Shown here piece after piece: positions 1 to 7,478 of a stretch of 30,261 nucleotides of DNA. The position numbers were made by a program, and so were the translations under genes. The DNA is from Oscillospiraceae bacterium. Lineage in GTDB: Bacteria > Bacillota > Clostridia > Oscillospirales > Oscillospiraceae. Location of the stretch: contig JAHHRT010000009.1 of assembly GCA_020025615.1 (NCBI GenBank), positions 1 through 30,261 of the forward strand. The letters run 5' to 3'. The notes under the pieces were generated by a model. The model was not told the origin of the DNA. It saw nothing but the letters and a program-made list of their open reading frames with translations, and searched no databases. Within the stretch, counting starts at the first letter, position 1. The number at the start of each line of letters is the position of its first letter.

Positions 1-97
1 CGGCTGTATCGAGAGAAAAGTCAAGAAAATTTCTGTTTCCTCTGGAAGATACCGGAGAAATTCCCTATCCGACGAGTTCTCCATACTGCACAATAAA

Positions 98-131
98 GGA
101 ACCGCAAAACGGAAACATCTCCGTTTTGCGG
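98..131. repeat. 34-nt inverted repeat, copy 1
   Basis: An imperfect-loop hairpin with arms CCGCAAAACGG and CCGTTTTGCGG around AAACATCT. The full 34-nt unit, including the leading GGAA, is identical to positions 387-420. This copy is followed by CTGTTTCTG rather than a clean T-run, so it is a weaker terminator than the second copy. Confidence 0.85.
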
Positions 132-138
132 CTGTTTC

Positions 139-169
139 TGTCGAAAACCCCTTACGGGGTTTCCCGACA
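139..169 (+). repeat. 31-nt TGTCG...CGACA hairpin element, copy 1
   Basis: The element begins TGTCGAAAA and ends TTTCCCGACA, with an internal CCCC/GGGG hairpin. A 31-nt element with the same outer 9-10 bases and the same length lies on the minus strand at 4280-4310. The two may belong to a short dispersed hairpin family; two copies are all the window shows. Confidence 0.6.
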
Positions 170-286
170 AACTTTTGCAGTCTGCTGCGTGCATAATCTT
201 TCGCCTGCGGCGGCCGATTCCACACTTGCAGCCTGAGCTGTATTTCTGTCCAGGTACACGCCCCGGCCAGAAATAATTTCAACTTT

Positions 287-309
287 ATTCACCGCACTCT
301 GCGGTGAAT
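287..309. repeat. Perfect 10-bp inverted repeat
   Basis: Arms ATTCACCGCA (287-296) and TGCGGTGAAT (300-309) around a CTC loop. No T-run follows on either strand, so a terminator role is unlikely. It could be a protein-binding site or RNA hairpin; function unknown. Confidence 0.6.
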
Positions 310-386
310 GATTTGCCTCCAACGGTATTTCTACTTTTCAGAAACACTATGCTCCTTGGACGCTGCAATGCTTCTGCTAAAAAAAC

Positions 387-426
387 GGAACCGCAAAACG
401 GAAACATCTCCGTTTTGCGGTTCTTT
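387..426 (+). terminator. Rho-independent terminator (34-nt repeat, copy 2)
   Basis: A perfect 14-bp stem (GAACCGCAAAACGG with CCGTTTTGCGGTTC) around AAACATCT is followed by TTTTTAT and preceded by a run of A. It can therefore act in both directions. The 34-nt core at 387-420 is identical to 98-131. Confidence 0.8.
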
Positions 427-497
427 TTATGTATTTTGTGGCACAATGATGACAGGCGGCTGTCGCCCCCTACAAAACCTGATTTTCGGAGGTCACT

Positions 498-752
498 ATG
501 GAAAACGTTGTCACACTGCTGATTCCCGCCCTGCTTGGGGTAATTGCCATTCGGCTCATGGTACTGCCCATGCAGTGGGCTGCCAAGCTGGCAGTTCACG
601 CCGGGTGCGGATTTGCCTGTCTGTGGATTCTCAACACCGTCTCCGCGTTCACCGGGATTCTCTTTCCCATCAACGCCGTTACGGTTCTGATTGCGGGATT
701 TCTCGGGGTGCCGGGAATTGGGCTGATGGCCCTGCTGGAGATACTGGCTTAA
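498..752 (+). CDS. bofA: BofA-family sporulation membrane protein
   Basis: This 84-residue hydrophobic protein has two to three membrane segments. Its conserved C-terminal end, GFLGVPGIGLMALL, is typical of the BofA (pro-sigma-K processing inhibitor) family. In Bacillus, BofA holds the SpoIVFB protease inactive in the forespore outer membrane. Many Clostridia keep a BofA homologue without the full SpoIVF machinery, so its role here is uncertain, but it points to a spore-forming ancestry. The ATG is preceded by GGAGGT five bases upstream. The gene ends convergently on the MscS gene: both stop codons lie in the single palindrome TTAA (749-752). Confidence 0.85.
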   Translation: MENVVTLLIPALLGVIAIRLMVLPMQWAAKLAVHAGCGFACLWILNTVSAFTGILFPINAVTVLIAGFLGVPGIGLMALLEILA

Positions 753-1546
753 CGGTCCAGATGGACATTGAGGTGCGGATAGGTCATCTCAATATTCTGC
801 TCGTCGAAAATATCCTTGATGCGCTTATTGACCTGGAAATAAACATCCCAGTAGTCCTCGGTCTTCACCCAAAGACGGAGAATATAATTGATTGCGCTGT
901 CCCCGTAGCTGGAAATGGCAGAGAAGGGTGCGGGGTCCAGCATGGCCTGGTCCACCGTTCCCGCCTGGACCAGAGCGTCCATCACCTTCTGGGTGGGGGC
1001 ATCGTAGGAGGCAGACACCGGTATTTCAATGCGGCGGGTGCCGGTGGCAGAGTAGTTGACAATCTGGGCCGCAACCACCACACTGTTGGGCAGAGAAATC
1101 TGCTTATTGTCCGGGGTGGACAGCCGGGTATAGGCCATGTTGATTTCCTCCACCTTGCCGGACTGTCCGGCGATCTCCACGAAGTCGCCGGAGCGGAAAG
1201 GATGGTTATAGAGGAGGGTAAAGCCGCCGATGACGTTGGTCAGCATATTCTGCATTGCCAGGGAAACTGCCAATGTGGCAACACTGGCCAAAGCCACTAC
1301 GCCGGAAACTTCAATGCCCAGGCTGGAGAACACGCTCAGTCCTACCAGCAAATAGAGAATGGTGCGGGCCAGGGAAAGGATCATGCCGTGGGCTGCCTTT
1401 TCCAGCCGGGTCCGCTCCAGCGTCTTTCGGACCTGCAGCATAACAATCCGAACCACAAAGATTCCCACCAGCAGGACAAGGGCTGCGGACAGGATCTTTC
1501 CGGTGAGACCGGAGGTAAGGAATTCGATGATCTTGTCGAAATCCAT
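749..1546 (-). CDS. mscS: Small-conductance mechanosensitive channel (MscS family)
   Basis: A 265-residue membrane channel that would open under membrane tension to release solutes during hypo-osmotic shock. It has an N-terminal membrane helix (about residues 15-36), a second around 55-78 and the Gly/Ala-rich pore helix around 80-110. The MscS beta domain follows, with the conserved PNSVV motif and a C-terminal alpha/beta domain. The length is close to E. coli MscS (286). The ATG is preceded by AAGGAG. It is transcribed convergently with bofA and divergently from the antiporter. Family assignment is secure; which member of the MscS group it is cannot be told. Confidence 0.92.
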   Translation of the reverse strand: MDFDKIIEFLTSGLTGKILSAALVLLVGIFVVRIVMLQVRKTLERTRLEKAAHGMILSLARTILYLLVGLSVFSSLGIEVSGVVALASVATLAVSLAMQNMLTNVIGGFTLLYNHPFRSGDFVEIAGQSGKVEEINMAYTRLSTPDNKQISLPNSVVVAAQIVNYSATGTRRIEIPVSASYDAPTQKVMDALVQAGTVDQAMLDPAPFSAISSYGDSAINYILRLWVKTEDYWDVYFQVNKRIKDIFDEQNIEMTYPHLNVHLDR

Positions 1547-1697
1547 GGAATCAGCTCCTTATTATTTTTTCTTCATTATAGCGGAAAAAGCAGAGATTGG
1601 CAAGGAAAATCCCTCCGTCCTTCGTGTGGGCAGGCAGCTGGGAAATACTCTACAATTTCCGTCAGATGCGCCGCAGAATTATTGTGCAAAACGTTTC

Positions 1698-1725
1698 TTG
1701 AAACGGTCTGTAGGGATGTTATAAT
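1698..1725 (+). promoter_or_regulatory. Sigma-70-type promoter of the antiporter gene
   Basis: TTGAAA (1698-1703) and TATAAT (1720-1725) are separated by 16 bases, about 40 bases upstream of the antiporter ATG. AGAAAGAGG serves as ribosome binding site. Confidence 0.65.
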
Positions 1726-1767
1726 AATCCTGTAAACACAGTATTTCTATAAGAAAGAGGATAATTT

Positions 1768-3033
1768 ATGGACTTTTTATTAGCAATCGGCATTGCCATC
1801 TTTGCCGGACTTTTCCTAACCCGTTTTACCTCCCGTCTGCACCTGCCTGATGTCACCAGCTATCTGCTGGCAGGTCTGCTCATCGGACCTCTGTGCCTGG
1901 GCAGACTGGGGCTTCCCTACGTGGGCTTCAGCTCCTTTGAGTTCATTGAAGAAATGGGTCTCATTTGTGATGTGGCCCTGGGCTTCATCGCCTTTGCCAT
2001 CGGCAACGAGTTCCGTCTGTCTTCTCTGAAGCAGATCGGACGTCAGGCTACCATCATCGCCATCTTCCAGGCACTCAGTGCCACCGCACTGGTAGACGTC
2101 GCTCTGCTGGTTCTCCACCTGTTCCTGGGCGACAAGCTGCCTGTCACCACCTGCATCATTCTGGGTGCCATCGCCACCGCTACGGCTCCCGCCGCAACCC
2201 TCATGGTTATCAATCAGTATAAGGCCAAGGGCCCCCTGACAAGTATCCTGCTTCCCATTGTGGCCCTGGACGACGCTGTGGGTCTGATTGTCTTTGCCGT
2301 GTCCACCGGCATTGCCAAAGCACTCAACTCCGGGCACATCAGCCTGATCTCTGTGCTGGTCAATCCCCTTCTGGAGATCACCCTCTCCCTGGGTCTGGGT
2401 GCCCTGCTGGGCTGGATTTTCAGCACCACTGAAAAGTTCTTCCACTCCCGTTCCAAGCGTCTGAGCCTGGCAATTGCTTTCGTATTCCTCAGCAGCGGCT
2501 TCTCCATGATGCACTTCTCCCTTCCCGGCGGTGTGGAGATTGGCTTCTCCTCTCTGCTGGTTTGCATGATGTGCGGAACCATCTTCTGCAACCTCTGCGA
2601 TTTCTCCGAAGAGATCATGTACCGTACTGACCGCTGGACCGCCCCTCTTTACGTCCTGTTCTTTGTGCTTTCCGGCGCAGAATTGGACCTGCGGGTCTTT
2701 GCCGATCTGGCAGTTGTGGGCATTGGTATTCTCTACATCGTTGCCCGCTCCACCGGCAAGATTCTGGGTGCCGGTATCAGCGCCAAGTTCACCCACTGTG
2801 AGGATACCATTTGCAAATACCTGGGCATCACCCTGCTGCCCCAGGCCGGTGTGGCTCTGGGTATGTCTGTGGCAGTTGCCGCACAGTTCGGTGCCGAAGG
2901 TGCTATCATCCGCAACATCACCCTGTTCTCCGTGCTGATTTACGAGCTGGTTGGTCCTCTGCTCACCAAGATGGCTCTGACCCGGGCCGGTGAAATCGTT
3001 CCCACGCCCAAGGACAACCGCGGTATCATCTAA
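1768..3033 (+). CDS. Cation:proton antiporter (CPA2 / Na+/H+ exchanger family)
   Basis: A 421-residue polytopic membrane protein with about 12-13 hydrophobic segments and no cytosolic extension. It resembles the membrane domain of KefB/NapA-type CPA2 antiporters. It begins with the typical short helix and the LPDVTSYLLAGLLIGP stretch. The segment ALDDAVGLIVFAVSTG (about residues 165-180) carries the paired aspartates that bind cation and proton in this family. It would exchange Na+ or K+ for protons at the cytoplasmic membrane. No RCK/TrkA-N domain is attached, unlike KefB/C, so nucleotide gating is unlikely unless a partner exists elsewhere. Ion specificity cannot be read from the sequence. 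Confidence 0.9.
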   Translation: MDFLLAIGIAIFAGLFLTRFTSRLHLPDVTSYLLAGLLIGPLCLGRLGLPYVGFSSFEFIEEMGLICDVALGFIAFAIGNEFRLSSLKQIGRQATIIAIFQALSATALVDVALLVLHLFLGDKLPVTTCIILGAIATATAPAATLMVINQYKAKGPLTSILLPIVALDDAVGLIVFAVSTGIAKALNSGHISLISVLVNPLLEITLSLGLGALLGWIFSTTEKFFHSRSKRLSLAIAFVFLSSGFSMMHFSLPGGVEIGFSSLLVCMMCGTIFCNLCDFSEEIMYRTDRWTAPLYVLFFVLSGAELDLRVFADLAVVGIGILYIVARSTGKILGAGISAKFTHCEDTICKYLGITLLPQAGVALGMSVAVAAQFGAEGAIIRNITLFSVLIYELVGPLLTKMALTRAGEIVPTPKDNRGII

Positions 3034-3052
3034 CCGATTTTTTCAGGAAATC

Positions 3053-3080
3053 TTGACAATCATTCCCCAGGTGCTATAAT
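3053..3080 (+). promoter_or_regulatory. Consensus promoter of the phosphoribosyltransferase gene
   Basis: A perfect TTGACA (3053-3058) and perfect TATAAT (3075-3080) are 16 bases apart. They lie between the antiporter stop codon and the next gene, so expression is expected to be strong and independent of the antiporter. Confidence 0.85.
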
Positions 3081-3118
3081 TCTTTTATAAAGCAATATAG
3101 ATAAAGGAGTGGAACATT

Positions 3119-3673
3119 ATGTTCTATCATATGACCGTGGCAGGTCTCGAGAGAGATCTCCCCATCTGCCCTGTAAACGAAAATCTTTACATCGCCGGTT
3201 TTGTTATCTTCGGTGATCAGGAGCTGACCGTGGCCTGTGCCCGTGATCTGCTGGCAAAGGCTCCCGAGTATGACTACATCATCACTGCGGAAGCAAAGGG
3301 TATCCCCCTGGCTCACGAAATGGCCCGTCAGGCCGGTGACGCCAAGTACTTCCTGGCTCGCAAGGGCCCCAAGCTCTATATGCAGAACATGGTAAGCGTT
3401 TCTGTGAACTCTATCACCACTGCTAAGGAGCAGCGCCTCTATCTGGACGGTGCCGATGCTGCCCTCATGAAGGGCAAGCGGATCCTCATCGTGGACGACG
3501 TGATCTCCACCGGTGAGAGTCTTTCCGCACTGGAAGCCCTGGTCAATGAGGCCGGCGGTATCATCTGCGGTCGGATGTCCATTCTGGCAGAGGGTGATGC
3601 TCAGGATCGTCCTGACCTCATCTACCTCGAGAAGCTGCCCCTGTTTAATCCCGACGGATCCATCAAGGAATAA
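3119..3673 (+). CDS. Adenine-phosphoribosyltransferase-like protein
   Basis: A 184-residue type I phosphoribosyltransferase, of a length usual for APRT/XPRT proteins. The PRPP-binding loop ILIVDDVISTGES lies at about residues 122-134. The segment AEAKGIPLAHEMA (about residues 60-72) matches the APRT flexible-loop region, and ARKGPKLYMQ resembles the APRT substrate loop. The likely reaction is purine base plus PRPP to nucleoside monophosphate for salvage; adenine is the best guess. A regulatory (PurR-like) role cannot be excluded, although no DNA-binding domain is present. The start has AAGGAGTGG upstream. It probably reads through into the DUF805 gene 31 bases downstream, as no terminator lies between. 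Confidence 0.85.
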   Translation: MFYHMTVAGLERDLPICPVNENLYIAGFVIFGDQELTVACARDLLAKAPEYDYIITAEAKGIPLAHEMARQAGDAKYFLARKGPKLYMQNMVSVSVNSITTAKEQRLYLDGADAALMKGKRILIVDDVISTGESLSALEALVNEAGGIICGRMSILAEGDAQDRPDLIYLEKLPLFNPDGSIKE

Positions 3674-3704
3674 GCCTGCTACATATCACTGAAGGAGATT
3701 TTCT

Positions 3705-4238
3705 ATGATTTGCTCTCATTGCGGTACCAATATCCAAGAGGGAGATAAGTTCTGCTCCAACTGTGGGGCTCCCGTAGAGCCTCAGCAGACCTATCAAACT
3801 TCCCAGCAATCTCAGCAGCAAACCTATCAGCAGTACCAAAGCTACACCCAGTACAGTCAGAACTACGCTGAGCCCAGTACCCCTGTGGGCTTTGTGGATG
3901 CCATCAAGATGTTCTTCACCAAGTACACCGACTTCAATACCCGTTCCGGAAGAAGCGAGTACTGGTTTGCCATTCTGTTCCTGATCCTGGTAAATATGGC
4001 CCTCAGCTTTTTGATTCACGAGTTTGGGATCTTCGGCTGGCTCTCCGGGTTATGGTCCATGATCATTTTGATTCCCAGCATTTCTCTTTCAGTGCGCCGT
4101 CTCCACGACATCGGTAAGAGTGGTGTCTATCTTCTCTGGGGCCTGCTTCCCCTGGTCGGTTATATTATTATCCTGGTTCAGTGCTGCAAAGAAAGCGCAC
4201 CTGCCAACCAGTGGGGTCCCAATCCCAACGGCAACTAA
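3705..4238 (+). CDS. Zinc-ribbon plus DUF805 membrane protein
   Basis: A 177-residue protein with three parts. Residues 1-22 form a zinc ribbon with two CxxC pairs (CSHCG and CSNCG). Residues about 24-52 are a Gln/Tyr/Ser-rich low-complexity linker. The rest is a DUF805 domain with about four hydrophobic segments and the typical pieces SGRSEYWFAILF and SVRRLHDIGKSG. DUF805 proteins are integral membrane proteins of unknown function. Fusion of a zinc ribbon to DUF805 is common in Firmicutes. The ATG is preceded by AAGGAG. A strong terminator follows seven bases after the stop. Confidence 0.88.
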   Translation: MICSHCGTNIQEGDKFCSNCGAPVEPQQTYQTSQQSQQQTYQQYQSYTQYSQNYAEPSTPVGFVDAIKMFFTKYTDFNTRSGRSEYWFAILFLILVNMALSFLIHEFGIFGWLSGLWSMIILIPSISLSVRRLHDIGKSGVYLLWGLLPLVGYIIILVQCCKESAPANQWGPNPNGN

Positions 4239-4244
4239 ATACTT

Positions 4245-4276
4245 AAAAGCGGACAGCCTTTCGGCTGTCCGCTTTT
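4245..4276 (+). terminator. Terminator after the DUF805 gene
   Basis: AAAAGCGGACAGCC and GGCTGTCCGCTTTT form a 14-bp stem around TTTC. The closing T-run acts on the plus strand, and the mirrored A-run makes it plausible in both directions. Confidence 0.88.
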
Positions 4277-4279
4277 GAC

Positions 4280-4310
4280 TGTCGGGAAAAAACCGTGGGC
4301 TTTTTCGACA
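4280..4310 (-). repeat. 31-nt TGTCG...CGACA hairpin element, copy 2
   Basis: On the minus strand it begins TGTCGAAAA and ends TTTCCCGACA, as does the element at 139-169. It is the core of a larger perfect inverted repeat (arms TTGACTGTCG at 4275-4284 and CGACAGTCAA at 4306-4315) squeezed between two terminators. Confidence 0.6.
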
Positions 4311-4316
4311 GTCAAG

Positions 4317-4348
4317 AAAACCCACCGCAGAACGCTGCGGTGGGTTTT
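4317..4348 (-). terminator. Terminator of the alr-capA operon
   Basis: AAAACCCACCGCAG and CTGCGGTGGGTTTT pair as 14 bp around AACG. On the minus strand the stem is followed by TTTTCTT, 14 bases beyond the CapA stop codon. Confidence 0.85.
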
Positions 4349-4362
4349 GGGTATGATTGAGA

Positions 4363-5904
4363 TTAGGCTGCAGGGGCCAGTTCGGTAGAATCCGGCACAG
4401 CTGCGGGCGTCGGTGCCGCTGTGGGGGCCGGAGCCTTTGCGCCAGGGTTCATCACGGCTGCCAGGTAATCTGCGTCCCGCTGCTCCTTCATCTGGGTCAG
4501 GTAGGCGTTGGAGGCCTCCAGGCCCTCCCCTACCAGTTTCATGGTCCGGTCGTAGGACTTAGAGGCGGCAGTAAGGGTGGAATCGTCGATGGAGAACATC
4601 TCCTGCCACTGATCCCGGCGGGCATCCTCCAAAGGCAGAATGTTATATTCCAGCTTGCCGCTCTCGTTGGTATGCCGATCCGTCCAGGTGGGGATCACAT
4701 CGACCTTAGAGAGGTAGGCAGTACCGTCGGAATACTTTTCAAAGGTAATGTTAAACAGCATACCGTCCTCGGTGTGGGGCGTGGGAATGTACTTCTGCAT
4801 GATGTGGGCACGCTGGTTGGAAACCGCATTGCCCAGGGAATAGAGACACACCGTTTTGTGATTGGGGTCGGTGGTGCTGGTGAGCAGCTCTACAGGCTGG
4901 ATGACGTGGGGATGACCGCCCACAATCACATCTACACCCATGTCACAGAACTTCTGAGCCAGGTCCTTCTGCTCCTGGTTGGGGGTCAGCTGATACTCAA
5001 TGCCCCAGTGAAGGAACAGAATGGTTGCATCTGCGCCCTGCTCCTTAAGCTCTTTAATCTGGGTTTCCAGCTCTGTGAAGAAGGGGCCGCGATCCTTGCC
5101 AAAACGCAGGATCGGGAAGGAATTGACGGTGCCCCGGTCCTTATCATAGACGGGGTTTCCGTTAAAGGCCTGACGGCTGGAATTCTGGCTGTCATCGTAA
5201 GAGAAGCACATCAGGCCCAGCTTGATGCCGTTCACTTCCACCAGCTCGTATCTCTTCTCCTCGGAATTCATGTTGGTGCCCAGGGTCTTGAGGCCTTTGT
5301 CACGAACCACTTCCAAGGTCCGCAGAATACCGTCCATGCCGGTGTCGTTACAGTGGTTATTGGCTGTCAGCAGCATATCAAAGCCTGCATCCTTGGCACC
5401 GTCCACAATCTGGTCCGGGGTGTTGAACATGGGGAAGCCGGAGTAGGCTTTTCCGGGGCCATAGAGGGTGGTCTCCAGGTTGGCAATCATGTAATCTGCG
5501 GCGGTGGTATATTCCTTTACGAACTTGAAGATCGGAGAGAAATCATAGTCATCTCCTCCCTTATAGCAGGCGGAATTATACTGGGAATGATAGAGAGGGG
5601 TGTGCATCAGCAGGTCGCCGGTAGCAGAGAGGGTAGCAGTACTCACCACGTGCTCCGGCTCCGGCATGGTGGTCTCCGGGGGTTCGGTCTCCGTCTGTAC
5701 AGGCGGAAGCTCCGAATTGGGAAGCTCCATGGCATTGCCGGGCTGCTTGGCGGGGGCGTTGGGCGTACCGGAGTAGTCTGCAACGTTGATGCTCAGGTAG
5801 ATCATCATCGCAGAGCCAAGAATCAGCAGGATAATGAGGAGCACCAGCAGTACGCTGACCGCACCTCCTCCCTGCCGCTTGGAGGGATTGTTTTTACGGG
5901 ACAT
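4363..5904 (-). CDS. CapA-family metallophosphatase, membrane anchored (copy A)
   Basis: A 513-residue protein with a short basic N-terminus, one membrane anchor (about residues 15-38), a Pro/Thr/Glu-rich linker and a CapA (PGA_cap) domain from about residue 90. The metallophosphatase-like motifs are visible: SATGDLLMH, NLETTLYG, TANNHCNDT, LFLHWG and GGHPHVIQP. The catalytic domain should face the cell exterior. CapA proteins take part in poly-gamma-glutamate capsule synthesis in Bacillus, but most clostridial homologues have no assigned substrate. The tail (about 485-513) is Ala/Pro/Thr-rich and is absent from the neighbouring paralogue. AAAGGAGG precedes the ATG. It lies 53 bases behind its paralogue and is probably in the same transcript. 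Confidence 0.9.
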   Translation of the reverse strand: MSRKNNPSKRQGGGAVSVLLVLLIILLILGSAMMIYLSINVADYSGTPNAPAKQPGNAMELPNSELPPVQTETEPPETTMPEPEHVVSTATLSATGDLLMHTPLYHSQYNSACYKGGDDYDFSPIFKFVKEYTTAADYMIANLETTLYGPGKAYSGFPMFNTPDQIVDGAKDAGFDMLLTANNHCNDTGMDGILRTLEVVRDKGLKTLGTNMNSEEKRYELVEVNGIKLGLMCFSYDDSQNSSRQAFNGNPVYDKDRGTVNSFPILRFGKDRGPFFTELETQIKELKEQGADATILFLHWGIEYQLTPNQEQKDLAQKFCDMGVDVIVGGHPHVIQPVELLTSTTDPNHKTVCLYSLGNAVSNQRAHIMQKYIPTPHTEDGMLFNITFEKYSDGTAYLSKVDVIPTWTDRHTNESGKLEYNILPLEDARRDQWQEMFSIDDSTLTAASKSYDRTMKLVGEGLEASNAYLTQMKEQRDADYLAAVMNPGAKAPAPTAAPTPAAVPDSTELAPAA

Positions 5905-5957
5905 AGGTCGTCCTCCTTTGTATTTCTCTTAACGGACGCAATACGTCCGCTGATTTC

Positions 5958-7418
5958 TCAGGAAACAGCTGCCAGATAGTCCGCGTCACGCTGCTGCTTC
6001 ATCTGGGCCAGATAGTTGTTGGATGCCTCCAGGCCTGCGCCTACCAGTTCCATAGTACGGTCATAGGAGCTGACCGCAGATTGGTAGGTACTCTCTCCAA
6101 TGGAGAACATGGTCTGCCACTGATCCCGGCGAGCATCTTCCAGGGGCAGGATGTTATATTCCCGCTTCCCCTCTTCGTTATTGTGCATGTCCACCCAGGT
6201 GGGGATTACGTCCACCCCAGCCAGATACACCGTACCGTCGGAGTACTTTTCAAAGGTGATGTTGAACAGCATACCGTCTTCCGTATGGCCCGTGGGGCAG
6301 GAAGAAATCTTGTCCCGGCGCTGGTTGGAAACGGCATTGCCCATGGAATACAGGCAGACGGTTTTATGGTCAGGATTGGTGCTGCTGGTCAGCAGCTCAA
6401 TGGGCTGGATCACGTGGGGATGACCGCCTACAATCACATCCACGCCCATGTCGCACAGCTTCTGTGCCATGCTCTTCTGGTCGGGCGTAGGCTCCAGGTG
6501 ATACTCTTCGCCCCAATGGAGGAAGAGCACAATGGCCTCCGCACCCTTTTCCTTCATCTCCTTCATCTGGGCTTCCAGACCCTGGTAGAAGGGCTCCCGG
6601 CTCTTATCCGGGAACTTGGGGAAGGCGCACACCAAGCCCTTGCCCGCAGAGGCCAGGGGGTTATAGTTGAAGGTCTCCAGACGGGGGTCCCGGCTGTCCT
6701 CATAGGTATAGCAGAGCATACCGATCTGGATGCCGTTGACGTCCACAATCTGATACTTGTCTTCCTCGTTGGTGAGGTTGGTACCCAGGGTCGCAAGGCC
6801 CTTTTCCCGAACCACTTCCAAGGTTCTCAGAATACCCTGAAGGTCCGTATCGTTGCAGTGGTTGTTGGCGGTGAGCAGCATATCGAAGCCTGCGTTCTTG
6901 GCACCGTCCACGATCTGGTCCGGGGTATTGAACTTCGGATTGCCGGAATAGGGCTTTTTCGGTCCATAAAGGGTGGTTTCCAGGTTGGCAATGGCATAAT
7001 CCACTGTGGAGGTATAATCCTTCACAAACTTAAAAATGGAATCGAAGTTGTAGTCATTCTCCCCCCGATAGCACTCAGGCTTTACCGCTGCATTGGCAGC
7101 AAAAATCGTGGAGTGCATCAGCAGGTCACCGGTAGCGGAAATGGTTGCCGTGCTCACCACGTGTTCCGGTGCAGGAGGCGGCTGTGTCTCTTTTTCTTTC
7201 TTTGGCTTATGGGGCTTTTCCGGCTTTGGATCTTCCGGCTGCACCACACTGGGGCGGTTCGTCTGCGGAGCCGGGGCACTGGGCTTAAATGCCAGATGAA
7301 TACTGAGGTAAATCATCCCAATGGATCCGGCAATCAGTGCTGCGATAATCCAGGGCAGCCACGTATTCGCCTTGCTTCTTCGCCGGGGGCGATACTGTGG
7401 ATTTTCTCTTCTCGGCAT
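5958..7418 (-). CDS. CapA-family metallophosphatase, membrane anchored (copy B)
   Basis: A 486-residue paralogue of the next gene downstream. It has a basic N-terminus (PRRENPQYRPRRRSK), a membrane anchor (about residues 23-46) and a Pro/Lys-rich linker (about 50-88). The CapA domain carries the same motifs: SATGDLLMH, NLETTLYG, TANNHCNDT, LFLHWG and GGHPHVIQP. The two proteins match through the whole catalytic domain up to the QRDADYLAAV end, while linker and tail differ. This fits tandem duplication followed by divergence outside the domain. AAAGGAGAAG precedes the ATG. It sits 60 bases downstream of alanine racemase. Substrate unknown; the name CapA is family-level only. Confidence 0.9.
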   Translation of the reverse strand: MPRRENPQYRPRRRSKANTWLPWIIAALIAGSIGMIYLSIHLAFKPSAPAPQTNRPSVVQPEDPKPEKPHKPKKEKETQPPPAPEHVVSTATISATGDLLMHSTIFAANAAVKPECYRGENDYNFDSIFKFVKDYTSTVDYAIANLETTLYGPKKPYSGNPKFNTPDQIVDGAKNAGFDMLLTANNHCNDTDLQGILRTLEVVREKGLATLGTNLTNEEDKYQIVDVNGIQIGMLCYTYEDSRDPRLETFNYNPLASAGKGLVCAFPKFPDKSREPFYQGLEAQMKEMKEKGAEAIVLFLHWGEEYHLEPTPDQKSMAQKLCDMGVDVIVGGHPHVIQPIELLTSSTNPDHKTVCLYSMGNAVSNQRRDKISSCPTGHTEDGMLFNITFEKYSDGTVYLAGVDVIPTWVDMHNNEEGKREYNILPLEDARRDQWQTMFSIGESTYQSAVSSYDRTMELVGAGLEASNNYLAQMKQQRDADYLAAVS

Positions 7419-7478
7419 AAATGCTTCTCCTTTGTAAAGATGGTTGAATAGAATTTCGCTTTCTGCGGGGAAGCTGCT

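Larger units (their letters stand above)
1..497. other. Gene-free, hairpin-rich intergenic region
   Basis: I see no supportable gene here. Several frames stay open from the left edge for 30-75 codons, but none has a recognisable product or a start with a ribosome binding site. The stretch holds four inverted repeats: 98-131, 139-169, 287-309 and 387-426. The last has a U-tract and is a credible terminator. A small GACAG/CTGTC hairpin (451-464) lies just before the ribosome binding site of the first gene. Whether positions 1-96 carry the tail of an upstream gene cannot be decided. Confidence 0.6.

Noticed and set aside
1..193. Possible tail of a gene at the left edge, open in all three plus frames
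   Set aside because: No frame shows a recognisable domain or preferred codon pattern, and the frames run through a strong hairpin. The evidence is too weak to call a gene.
4357..5979. A plus-strand open frame of 540 codons opposite the first CapA gene
   Set aside because: It is a shadow of the GC-rich CapA gene in antisense. It has no family-like motif and no ribosome binding site, whereas the minus frame has clear CapA motifs.
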